Source of the DNA: Paraburkholderia terricola
Lineage (GTDB): Bacteria; Pseudomonadota; Gammaproteobacteria; Burkholderiales; Burkholderiaceae
DNA: 64,000 nt
NCBI RefSeq assembly: GCF_900142195.1
Contig: NZ_FRAB01000029.1
Location: 23,891 to 87,890, forward strand
Direction: 5' to 3'
This document shows positions 25,316 through 32,867 of this stretch, one piece after another. The stretch's first letter is position 1. Every line of letters begins with the position of its first letter. The translations under genes and the position numbers were made by a program. The notes beneath the pieces were generated by a model. That model saw only the letters and a program-made list of their open reading frames with translations. It was not told the origin of the DNA and made no database searches.

Positions 25316-27010
25316 ATGGCCCGCATTGTCCCCGACGACTGGAAGAGCCTCGCCGCCACCGGCGCGGCGGCACGCGAACGCGAAACCCTCGCGTTGCTGG
25401 AAGACACGCTGCCCGACGGCTATACCGTCTATCACGGCGTGCACTGGACGCGTCTGAACCAGAACTTTTCGGTGTTCGGCGAGGCCGATTTCGTGATCGT
25501 CAGTCCGGCCGGGCGCGTGATGATCGTCGAGCAGAAAACCGGTTTCCTGCGCGAAACGCCGAAGGGTCTCGTCAAGGTCTATCTGCAAACGGAGCGCAAC
25601 GTGGCGATCGCGCTCGCGCACACCATCGAGGGGCTGCACCGGCGTTTTACCGCGGCATTCGGCGCGGGCACGTATTTCATCGAGGAACTGCTGTATTGCC
25701 CGGACCACATCGTCAAGGACGCGGCGATCGCGGGCGTGAACCCGGCGCGCATCGTCGACGCCACGCGCAAAACCCGGCTCGCGGCGATCATCCGCGAGGC
25801 GTTGCCGGCGGACGAGCCGCGCCTTGCCTGCGCGCCGAAAATCCATCACTTTCTCGCCGACGAACTCGCGCTCACGCCCGACGCCAGCGCGCTGGTCGGA
25901 CAGGCGGGCACGCTCGTCACGCGCCTCGCCGGCGGTCTCGCGACATGGGCGCGGCGGCTCGAATTTTCGCCGTTCCGGCTGCGCGTGATCGGCACGGCCG
26001 GCTCCGGCAAGACGCAACTCGCGGTGCAGGTGATGAAGGACGCGGTGGCGCGCGGCCAGCGGCCTTTATACGTGTGCTTCAACCGGCCGCTGGCCGATCA
26101 CATCGCGCGAGTCGCGCCGCCCGAGGCGAAGGTGGCGAACTATCACCAACTGTGCGACTGGATTGCGCGCGATGCGGGCCGCGAGCCGGATTTCCGTTCG
26201 GGCGACGTCTTCGACCAGCTCGAAACGGTTTTCGCGCAGACGCCGATCGGCGCGCGCTGGCAATTCGACGTATTGATCGTCGACGAAGGGCAGGACTTCC
26301 AGCAGCCGTGGGTCGCGGCGCTCGAGCGGCTGCTGCGCCCGGGCGCGGCGTGGTGGTGGCTCGAAGACCCGCTGCAGAATCTGTACATGCGTGAGCCGGT
26401 CGAGCTGCCCGGCTGGACCACGCTGAAGGAAACCACCAACTACCGCAGCCCGCGCGACATCCTCGACTATGTGCGCGACGTGGTCGGCGCCGCGGTGCCG
26501 GTCGCGGCGGCGCTCGCATCGGGCAGTCCGTTCGACGGCTCGGACATTGCGCTGTCCGTCTACGACGAAGCCCATGCCGTCGAAGGCAGCATCGAGGCCA
26601 CCAAGCGCGCGATCACGCAGGCGCTCTCGCTCGGCTTTCGCAAGCAGGACATCGTGGTGCTGTCCTTCCGCGGCCGCGAAGGTTCGGCGATCACCGCGCA
26701 GGATCATCTCGGTCCGCACCGGCTGCGCAGTTTCACGGGCAAATACGACCTGTTCGGCAACCCGGAATACCGCGAGGGCGACGTGCTGTTCGAGTCGATC
26801 TACCGCTTCAAGGGGCAAGCGGCGCCGTGCGTGATTTTCACGGAGATCGACTTCGCTACGTTCGACGAGCGCATCGCGCGCAAGCTGTTCGTCGGCGCCA
26901 CCCGCGCGACCATGAAGCTGATCGTGGTCGCTTCGCAGCGGGCCGCGCGGCATCTGCATCTGCGCGACGGTAAGGAAATCAGAGAAGCACGGGAAGTTGG
27001 AGAAACGTAG
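25316..27010 (+). CDS. NERD nuclease-like domain fused to SF1 DNA helicase
   Basis: A 564-residue fusion. The N-terminal NERD domain holds GEADFVIVSPAGRVMIVEQKTG-type sequence, keeping Asp58, Glu72 and Lys74, a nuclease-like D...ExK set. Then follow a UvrD/Rep-like ATPase with Walker A GTAGSGKT (226-233), Walker B VDEGQD (322-327), a motif III-like WWWLEDPLQN, the arginine region TNYRSP and the late motifs YRFKGQAAPCV and LFVGATRA. It probably unwinds or processes nucleic acid; a role in repair or defence is possible but not shown. It is monocistronic, and the next gene begins 28 bp later without a clear link. Confidence 0.88.
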   Translation: MARIVPDDWKSLAATGAAARERETLALLEDTLPDGYTVYHGVHWTRLNQNFSVFGEADFVIVSPAGRVMIVEQKTGFLRETPKGLVKVYLQTERNVAIALAHTIEGLHRRFTAAFGAGTYFIEELLYCPDHIVKDAAIAGVNPARIVDATRKTRLAAIIREALPADEPRLACAPKIHHFLADELALTPDASALVGQAGTLVTRLAGGLATWARRLEFSPFRLRVIGTAGSGKTQLAVQVMKDAVARGQRPLYVCFNRPLADHIARVAPPEAKVANYHQLCDWIARDAGREPDFRSGDVFDQLETVFAQTPIGARWQFDVLIVDEGQDFQQPWVAALERLLRPGAAWWWLEDPLQNLYMREPVELPGWTTLKETTNYRSPRDILDYVRDVVGAAVPVAAALASGSPFDGSDIALSVYDEAHAVEGSIEATKRAITQALSLGFRKQDIVVLSFRGREGSAITAQDHLGPHRLRSFTGKYDLFGNPEYREGDVLFESIYRFKGQAAPCVIFTEIDFATFDERIARKLFVGATRATMKLIVVASQRAARHLHLRDGKEIREAREVGET

Positions 27011-27038
27011 CGCGCCGCAAAAAACAACGGAAAAAAAC

Positions 27039-27581
27039 ATGACCAAGGTGACCAAAAAAATGCAGGGTGGGAAACGCGCGTACCGGGGTGCGCGCTGGGC
27101 AATGGGCCTGATGTTCGCGCTGGCGGCATGGAGCGCGCACGCTCAGCAGGACTCGGTGCCCTTCTCGCTCGACGTGAAGGGCAAGATCGCGAGGACCACC
27201 GACGCCTCGCGCCAGTCGTATCACTTCACCGAGGCGCAACTGCTCGCGCTGCCGGTGCATGCGATCACGACGAGCACCACGTGGACTCCGCGCTCTACCT
27301 TCACGGGACCGCTGCTCGCGGATATTCTGAAGACAGTCGGCGCGTACGGCGATCACGTGGAGATCCATACGTTCGACGACTACACCTACACCGTGCCGGT
27401 GTCGGACTGCGATCGCTATGGCGTGATCGTCGCGTACAGCATGAACGGCCGGCGTCTGAAGCTTAGCGACTTCGGGCCGCTGTTCCTTATCTATCCGCGC
27501 GATGCGTTCCCCGACGAACTCGTGGGCGCAGCGAGCGATTCGAAATTCGTATGGCAGATCAAGGCTCTCATCGTCAAATAG
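27039..27581 (+). CDS. periplasmic molybdopterin-oxidoreductase-fold protein
   Basis: A 180-residue exported protein. A basic leader and hydrophobic stretch end at AHA near residue 36. The mature part resembles the SUOX/YedY molybdopterin-binding fold in short form: FTEAQLLALP, FTGPLLADILKTVGA, IHTFDDYTYTVPVSD and GPLFLIYPRD. The place where the Mo-binding Cys would be expected reads TSTTWTPRSTF, with no Cys, so catalytic cofactor use is doubtful. Its last 31 bp overlap the start of the hybrid kinase gene, which suggests it serves that kinase as a periplasmic sensor partner. Confidence 0.8.
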   Translation: MTKVTKKMQGGKRAYRGARWAMGLMFALAAWSAHAQQDSVPFSLDVKGKIARTTDASRQSYHFTEAQLLALPVHAITTSTTWTPRSTFTGPLLADILKTVGAYGDHVEIHTFDDYTYTVPVSDCDRYGVIVAYSMNGRRLKLSDFGPLFLIYPRDAFPDELVGAASDSKFVWQIKALIVK

Positions 27582-29422
27582 CGCGCCGTCCGTGGCGCCG
27601 CGTTCTCTACGTGCTGATCTGGCTCACCGCGCTCGCGGCGCCGGCCGGCGCGATCGGCTATCTGTTGTACGCGAATCTGCTGAACCCGCGCGCCACCGAG
27701 CAGTTGACCGGCACCTACGACGGCTTCTACTGGGACGCGGCGCAACTGCAGATCGCCTACGCGCGTTTCGAGAATCAGTTGCTGCTGTATCAGTCGGGCG
27801 TCGACGACGACTATCCGCGCCTGCTGCTGCGCTATCAGCTGCTGCAATCGAAGCTGCACGTGCTGGCCGGCTCCACGAGCAGGCTGACCGCGCAAGTGCC
27901 TTTGCTGCAGCGGCAACGCGACGAAGTGCAGTCGCTCGATCGTCTGCTCACCGGCCTCGCGCCTGAGGTCGCCGCCGTGGCGAAGGACCGCCGCGGCGCC
28001 AATCAGATCGTTGCGCAGTTGCGCCTGCATTGGAACGAAGTCAACGACCTCGCGTTGAGCCGCCGTTTCGCCGATGTCGCCGATCGCGAGGCGATGAGCC
28101 GCGATTTCATCGACAAGCGCCGCTTGCTGTTCGCGGGCGGCATGTTGATGCTGTTGCTGTCGGCGGCCGCCACGCTGCTGCTCGTGCTCAATGGCCGGCG
28201 CCGCACGCGTCTGATGCTTCAGCAGCACGCGGCGCTCGAAGCCGAGCACCAGGCGAGCCGCGCGGCGCGCGAGGCGAGTCTCGCCAAGGACGCGTTCCTC
28301 GGCATGATCAGCCATGAACTGCGCACGCCGCTGCACGCCATCGTCTCGTCGATCGAATTGCTGGGCTTCAACTACCATTCCGAAGCCGACCGCAAGGTGA
28401 TCCAGCGGCTCGAAACCGCGGCGCGGCATCTCGAGGCGCAGATGAAAGACCTCACCGACTACGCGCGCCTCGGCGCGGGCAAGCTCGAATTGCGTCACGA
28501 GCATTTCGAGCCGCGCGAATTGCTGGCGTCGATCGTCGACGAGCACGCGATGTCGGCTGCCGCGCGCGGGCTGAAACTCGAAAGCGAGGTCATCGAGGCA
28601 GGCGGCGTGAGCGGCCTGGTCGACTCCGATCCGCACCGCATCCGCCAGATCGTCAACAACCTGGTCACCAACGCGATCCGCTACACCGAAACCGGCACGG
28701 TGCGCGTGCGGTTGAAGCAGCAGCCGGAGACGCTGACGTTCATCGTCAGCGATACGGGACCGGGCGTGCCGCATGCGCAGATTCCGCTGATCTTCCAGGA
28801 GTTCACGCAACTGGACGCGTCGCGCACGCGCCGCTTCGAAGGCGCGGGGATGGGGCTGACGATCGTGCAGGGGCTGGTCAGGCTGTTCGGCGGCACCGTC
28901 GACGTCGCGAGCACGGTGGGCCAGGGCACGACCTTCACGGTGACGATTCCGGTCACGCCGGTCGCGGCTGTCGCGCCGGCAGGCGTGAGCGTTCACGCGC
29001 AAGCGGGCGGCGAGCGGCCGTGCGTGCTGATCGTCGACGACAACCGGCTGATCCGCGAGTCGTTGAGCGAAATGGTCGCGCACATGGGTTTCGACGCGCA
29101 CGTCGCCGCCAACGCCGACGACGCGCTCGCGTGGCTCGACACGCGCCGCTGCGACGTGGTGCTGCTCGATCTGCATATGCCGGAGCGCGACGGCTATGCG
29201 TTTCTCGCGGACTTCGCCGTGCGCGGCGGACCGTCGGCAGGCGTGCCGGTGATCGTGGTCAGCGCGTATGCGCCGGAGGCGGATGTGGCTGGAACGAAAA
29301 ACGTCGTGGCCGAAGGCGAGGCCGATTCGAAGCCGTTTTTTGAAGCGTTGTTAAAGCCGGTGCATTACGAGGATTTGCGTCAGGCGTTGCAGCGAGCGCT
29401 GGCGTCGCGGCATACGGTGTGA
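27551..29422 (+). CDS. membrane hybrid histidine kinase with receiver domain
   Basis: A 623-residue sensor kinase. Transmembrane segments at about 18-42 and 194-214 enclose a helical periplasmic domain of about 150 residues. Then come the HisKA box with phospho-acceptor His255 (MISHELRTPLHAI), the ATPase domain with N370 and N374, DTGPGVP and GAGMGLTIV, and a C-terminal receiver with Asp496, Asp497, phospho-acceptor Asp540 and Lys602. It overlaps the preceding exported-protein gene by 31 bp. The BetR-receiver gene opposite is a likely downstream partner; the signal is unknown. Confidence 0.92.
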   Translation: MADQGSHRQIARRPWRRVLYVLIWLTALAAPAGAIGYLLYANLLNPRATEQLTGTYDGFYWDAAQLQIAYARFENQLLLYQSGVDDDYPRLLLRYQLLQSKLHVLAGSTSRLTAQVPLLQRQRDEVQSLDRLLTGLAPEVAAVAKDRRGANQIVAQLRLHWNEVNDLALSRRFADVADREAMSRDFIDKRRLLFAGGMLMLLLSAAATLLLVLNGRRRTRLMLQQHAALEAEHQASRAAREASLAKDAFLGMISHELRTPLHAIVSSIELLGFNYHSEADRKVIQRLETAARHLEAQMKDLTDYARLGAGKLELRHEHFEPRELLASIVDEHAMSAAARGLKLESEVIEAGGVSGLVDSDPHRIRQIVNNLVTNAIRYTETGTVRVRLKQQPETLTFIVSDTGPGVPHAQIPLIFQEFTQLDASRTRRFEGAGMGLTIVQGLVRLFGGTVDVASTVGQGTTFTVTIPVTPVAAVAPAGVSVHAQAGGERPCVLIVDDNRLIRESLSEMVAHMGFDAHVAANADDALAWLDTRRCDVVLLDLHMPERDGYAFLADFAVRGGPSAGVPVIVVSAYAPEADVAGTKNVVAEGEADSKPFFEALLKPVHYEDLRQALQRALASRHTV

Positions 29423-29441
29423 AGCGGGGGGAGCGGTTGCA

Positions 29442-29489
29442 AGGCGGGTTGTGAAGCGGGTTGCAAAGCGGGTTGCAAAGCGGACGATG
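29442..29489. repeat. degenerate 12-bp direct repeats after the kinase gene
   Basis: AAGCGGGTTGCA occurs twice in tandem (29454-29465 and 29466-29477), preceded by a variant with one extra base and followed by AAGCGGACGATG. It lies between the convergent kinase and regulator genes. It is not a hairpin, so a terminator role is not evident. Confidence 0.55.
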
Positions 29490-29615
29490 AAGCGAGGCGC
29501 GTGTGATACGGCGCATGGAAGCGCGCAATGGAGGCGATGGAGGCGGGCATCAACCTGAGCACACACCTTCAGCCGCTGACCCGCGCTTGACGGTCGTCGC
29601 TTGACGGCCGACGCT

Positions 29616-30470
29616 TTACGGCCGATTCAGCCGCTTGGAGAGATCGGCGACCAGAATCGCCATGCGCGCGGGCTTTTCGTAGCACGCCACGTCGTAGTTG
29701 CGTATCACCTGGCTGATCTCCGATTCGCTGGCCTTGCCCGTCAGCAATTCGCCGGTCAGCACGAAAATCGGCGCGTCCGGATTCTCCGACGCGCGCACCG
29801 CCCGAATCGCCGCCGCCGAAGTCTGCGAGCCGAACAGCCAGTCGATCACCACGCCGTCGAACACCTGGCTTTGCAGTTGCTCGGCGAACGACGTCAGGCC
29901 GTAGATCGCCACCGCCGTAAAGCCGCTGCGCTCCAGATAGTCGCGCAGGTTGTCGGCGCTGGCCTGATCGTCGTCGACTACCGCGATGGTCGGCTTGTCG
30001 GTCTCGGCGCGGCGCGGATAGATTTCGATCTTGTGGACTTCGTAGGCGCTCTGATAGAGCGCGCCGTCGTGACGCGCAACGCGCCATTGGCCGAGCTTGG
30101 AATAGGCGACGAATTCCGGGCGGCTGCCGGGTTCGAGCGCGGCGCCGACCCAGGCGGTGCAGGCCAGTTCGGTCGCGCCGATGCTGAACACGGCTTCCTG
30201 CGCGATCGCGCCGACCATGCCCGGATCGAGCGATTGCGCGCCGAATAGCTGGGCGGCGGGTTCGCCGAACACCTCGGCGACCTTCTTGATCTGCGAGAGG
30301 GTCCACGGACTGTTGCCGCGCAGCTTGCGGTGCCCCTGCGAAAAACTCAGATCGAGGATGCGGCAGAGTTCCGTGGTTTGCTGGCGTTTGCCGATTCCGT
30401 GCCGGCTCATCAACTCGCGCACGCGTTCGGCGACTGCGATGGAGTCGGGTGAGTGTGTTTCGTTGGCCAT
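29616..30470 (-). CDS. BetR-type DNA-binding domain fused to receiver domain
   Basis: A 284-residue regulator with reversed order. The N-terminal helix-turn-helix (about 10-78, AERVRELMSRHGIGKRQQTTEL then SFSQGHRKLRG) fits the BetR domain. The middle (about 90-155) is unassigned. A C-terminal receiver (about 160-284) has Asp166-168, phospho-acceptor Asp210 in GVVIDWLFG, Thr239 and Lys266. It would bind DNA in response to phosphorylation, probably by the convergent hybrid kinase. The ATG at 30470 is chosen because upstream in-frame codons cross an AT-rich promoter-like stretch. Confidence 0.85.
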   Translation of the reverse strand: MANETHSPDSIAVAERVRELMSRHGIGKRQQTTELCRILDLSFSQGHRKLRGNSPWTLSQIKKVAEVFGEPAAQLFGAQSLDPGMVGAIAQEAVFSIGATELACTAWVGAALEPGSRPEFVAYSKLGQWRVARHDGALYQSAYEVHKIEIYPRRAETDKPTIAVVDDDQASADNLRDYLERSGFTAVAIYGLTSFAEQLQSQVFDGVVIDWLFGSQTSAAAIRAVRASENPDAPIFVLTGELLTGKASESEISQVIRNYDVACYEKPARMAILVADLSKRLNRP

Positions 30471-30914
30471 ACTGCGTGAAAATCCGCCGTCGTAAAGGGC
30501 TGTGGGGAATGCGATACGCCACTCGCTCATGCATTCAATGTGCATTGACACGGGCAACGCGAGGGACAGCAAATGTACCGTAAAGTATCGCGACCTGTGT
30601 TTTTGTAGGACGGCCGCTGAACCGGTCCGCGCGCGGCGCGAACGGACAGATTCGGCGATCTGTTTATGCACTCGGCATTAACGGTATTTTACCGATGTGA
30701 CGCGTCGTATCTGTAGGGAAATACATGGAGCCGCTCGCAGCCCTTGCGGCGCGCACCGTCCGAGCGGTGCCCGGCAAACGAAAAAAGATGGCGGACTCGC
30801 CTTTTCATGAGCAGCCGGTAAGCGTATTGCACGCGAGCTTAAGGAAGGCTTAAGCAAGTGTCCTCGAACCGCATCGAGCCAGAAGCGCTCAAGCCGCCGC
30901 CTGCAATCCGAAGC
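30471..30914. other. 444-bp non-coding region with inverted repeats
   Basis: It lies upstream of the BetR-receiver gene and downstream of hipA. CGGTA-TTT-TACCG at 30682-30694 and the related TACCGTAAAGTA near 30575 could be autoregulatory sites. GCTTAAG-GAAGG-CTTAAGC at 30837-30855 forms a 7-bp stem, possibly a hipA terminator. No gene is supported. Confidence 0.45.
30837..30855 (-). terminator. small hairpin downstream of hipA
   Basis: Seven-bp perfect arms GCTTAAG and CTTAAGC around a 5-nt loop, 60 bp beyond the hipA stop. The stem is AT-rich and no long T tract follows, so terminator function is only possible. Confidence 0.35.
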
Positions 30915-32255
30915 CTACGTTGCCGGCATTTTCTCCAGCCTGGCCGCCGAGGTTCTCAGTCCTTTGAAGATCCGCTCGGCCACCTTGGCGGGGAACCGCT
31001 CCGGCAATTCGGCCGAGACCTGTTCGATCACTTGCGGCGTCTGTTCGATCAGCCGCCGGATCAGCGGCTCGGCGTTGGCGCCGTGCGAGCACTTCAGCGC
31101 CATCGTGTTGAAGTGACGCCGCTGCACGTCGCGAAACGCATCGTGTTTGCTGCGCGACCACATCGCCATCGCGAGTCTCGCCTTGAACCACGACCACTGG
31201 TTCGGACCGTTGCCTTCCACCGGCCAGATCGACATTACGTCGTAGAGCGGCGTGAGCCGATACTGGCCGCCCGCCAGCAGGCGAATGCTGAAGTTCTTGG
31301 CGTGGCCGTCCGGCGCGGCCAGCATCCAGAACAGGATCTGGCTAGCCAGCAGCGTTTCGATGTCCTGCTGGGCCGTGACCGACTGCTGAAGAATTCGCGC
31401 GAGGTCGAGCAAGCCGGGGCCGCCTTCGTTTTCGTACTTGCGATGCGACGGCACGCCGTACACCTGGCAGAAGTCCTCCTGCGGCAACCGTAGCAGCCAT
31501 TGCCCGCTCGAATGCAGTTGCCGGTCGAAGCGCTCGACGCTCAGCACGCGCTGCTTGCCGAAGGTCAGCATGTCGGTGTTCGCGACCGGCAAGCCATAGG
31601 CGCGCAGAATGCGCAGGCATAGCCACTCGTTTTCAACCGACGTGCTGAGGTCGGCGAGCTTGTTGCCCACGAGGCCAAGCGGCAGCTTGAAAATGTGCGT
31701 GGTGGGCGTCGCGCCATGCGGGCGCTGCCACTTGCCGTCGTGCCGCAGCAGCGCGGTTTTTTCCTGCGCGCCGGCGAGCGAGATGCGGAAGTCGTCGGCC
31801 TGGTCGGGCGTGCCGAGCGCCGGGTTGCCGACCGTGCGCGCCAGCATGGCCTCGATCTCGCTGTCCGCGAGCGGCGTGCCCTCGATCTGTTCGACACCGG
31901 TTGGCGCGTCGTCCTCGGCGAGCAACTGGACGGCGCCCACGCAATCGCGGCCGATCGCTTGCAGCAGATCGAACGCATCCAGCGTCTCGGTCTGGTAGCG
32001 TTGGGCGATGCGTTTTCTGATTGCCTCGCTGTCGGGCAGCAGGTTGTCGAAATAGTTGAGCACGCGCGAGCCTTTCTGCGGCAGATTGCTCGGCGTGAAC
32101 GGCAGCGACAGCGAAAGCGGCCGGCCCGCGGGCGAGGCGACCCACGCGGGATCGTAGGCGAACTCCATCGAACCGCGCGTGGGAAGGCGCCACACGCCGA
32201 CGCGCTCGCCATTGGCCCACACTGAAAGCGCCCGTGAATGCGTTTGCCGACCCAT
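30915..32255 (-). CDS. hipA: HipA-family serine/threonine kinase toxin
   Basis: A 446-residue HipA homologue. The N-terminal HipA_N region contains RPLSLSLPF and NYFDNLLPDSEAIR. The kinase core shows the ATP-binding segment HIFKLPLG, VERFDR, the catalytic loop DGHAKNFS with Asp316 and the metal-binding Asp339 in LYDVMS. HipA kinases phosphorylate a tRNA synthetase or similar target and stop growth unless bound by HipB. The ATG at 32255 lies 2 bp after the hipB stop; GTGs at 32261 and 32264 would overlap it. Motifs look intact, so the toxin is probably active. Confidence 0.9.
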   Translation of the reverse strand: MGRQTHSRALSVWANGERVGVWRLPTRGSMEFAYDPAWVASPAGRPLSLSLPFTPSNLPQKGSRVLNYFDNLLPDSEAIRKRIAQRYQTETLDAFDLLQAIGRDCVGAVQLLAEDDAPTGVEQIEGTPLADSEIEAMLARTVGNPALGTPDQADDFRISLAGAQEKTALLRHDGKWQRPHGATPTTHIFKLPLGLVGNKLADLSTSVENEWLCLRILRAYGLPVANTDMLTFGKQRVLSVERFDRQLHSSGQWLLRLPQEDFCQVYGVPSHRKYENEGGPGLLDLARILQQSVTAQQDIETLLASQILFWMLAAPDGHAKNFSIRLLAGGQYRLTPLYDVMSIWPVEGNGPNQWSWFKARLAMAMWSRSKHDAFRDVQRRHFNTMALKCSHGANAEPLIRRLIEQTPQVIEQVSAELPERFPAKVAERIFKGLRTSAARLEKMPAT

Positions 32256-32257
32256 GC

Positions 32258-32512
32258 TCACCACTCGATCAACGGCGCCGGATCAGACACCGGCTGGTTC
32301 TTGTCGCGTACCTGCAATTGCAGGCCGTAGGCGCCGCACAGCGCCAGCAATTGCGCGAGGGTAATGGCCGCTGCGTCGGTTTCGAGCGCCGAAATGCGGC
32401 TTTGGCTGATGCCGACCCGCGCCGCGGCTTGCGCCTGCGTGAGGCCGGCCTGGCGCCGGCCGGCGGCGAGCAGCAGGGCCATTTGACCCGGCGTGGCGAT
32501 GAGATGGAGCAT
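32258..32512 (-). CDS. hipB: HipB-family antitoxin/autorepressor
   Basis: An 84-residue XRE/Cro helix-turn-helix protein (AGLTQAQAAARVGISQSRISALE at about 23-45 covers the HTH). It neutralises HipA and represses the operon with it. The short acidic/hydrophobic tail ending PLIEW resembles the HipB C-terminus, which ends in a conserved Trp needed for turnover. It is directly preceded by a very long palindrome that is probably its operator. Confidence 0.88.
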   Translation of the reverse strand: MLHLIATPGQMALLLAAGRRQAGLTQAQAAARVGISQSRISALETDAAAITLAQLLALCGAYGLQLQVRDKNQPVSDPAPLIEW

Positions 32513-32545
32513 GGCAAAATATCCGCGAGACGAATAAACGCACTT

Positions 32546-32588
32546 TATGCGTCACACGGATATTTGTCAAATATTCGTGTGACGCATA
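32546..32588. promoter_or_regulatory. 43-bp near-perfect palindrome upstream of hipB
   Basis: The arms 32546-32566 and 32568-32588 are complementary at 20 of 21 positions around a single central T; the inner part reads GATATTTG-T-CAAATATTC. Its centre is about 55 bp before the hipB start. Nearby GAATAAA and GCGAATAT repeats suggest further weak half-sites up to about 32640. It fits a HipB-HipA operator. Confidence 0.7.
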
Positions 32589-32675
32589 TTCTGCAAATAT
32601 CTGTCTCGCGAATAAAAGGCGAATATGCGTGTAGCGAATAAACCGCGCGGGCGTGCTCCCGGCAGACGGCATACG

Positions 32676-32759
32676 GCAAACCGCAAACCGCAAACCGCAA
32701 ACCGCAAACCGCAAACCGCAAACCGCAAACCGCAAACCGCAAACCGCAGACCGCAGACG
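32676..32759. repeat. tandem heptamer repeat, (GCAAACC)n
   Basis: Ten perfect GCAAACC units (32676-32745) are followed by GCAGACC and GCAGACG. The array is in non-coding DNA between the hipB control region and the oxidoreductase gene, starting 108 bp upstream of the latter. Perfect copies of a 7-bp unit are prone to slippage. Confidence 0.9.
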
Positions 32760-32867
32760 CAACGACGCCGCGAGCCCATGCGCCCCGAGCCTCGCGACCG
32801 CCGCGGCATTGCGGACAACGCTGCCGCCTGCGAAGATTATTCCCCCACTTAAAACCTTTCCTGCCCG

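Noticed and set aside
27039..27581. Catalytic molybdoenzyme (YedY-like MsrP)
   Set aside because: The protein is short and lacks a Cys at the expected Mo-ligand position, and no heme partner (MsrQ) is adjacent. It is kept as fold-level similarity only.
32676..32759. CRISPR or replication-origin iterons
   Set aside because: Seven-bp units without spacers, and no replication initiator gene close by. It is a simple tandem repeat.
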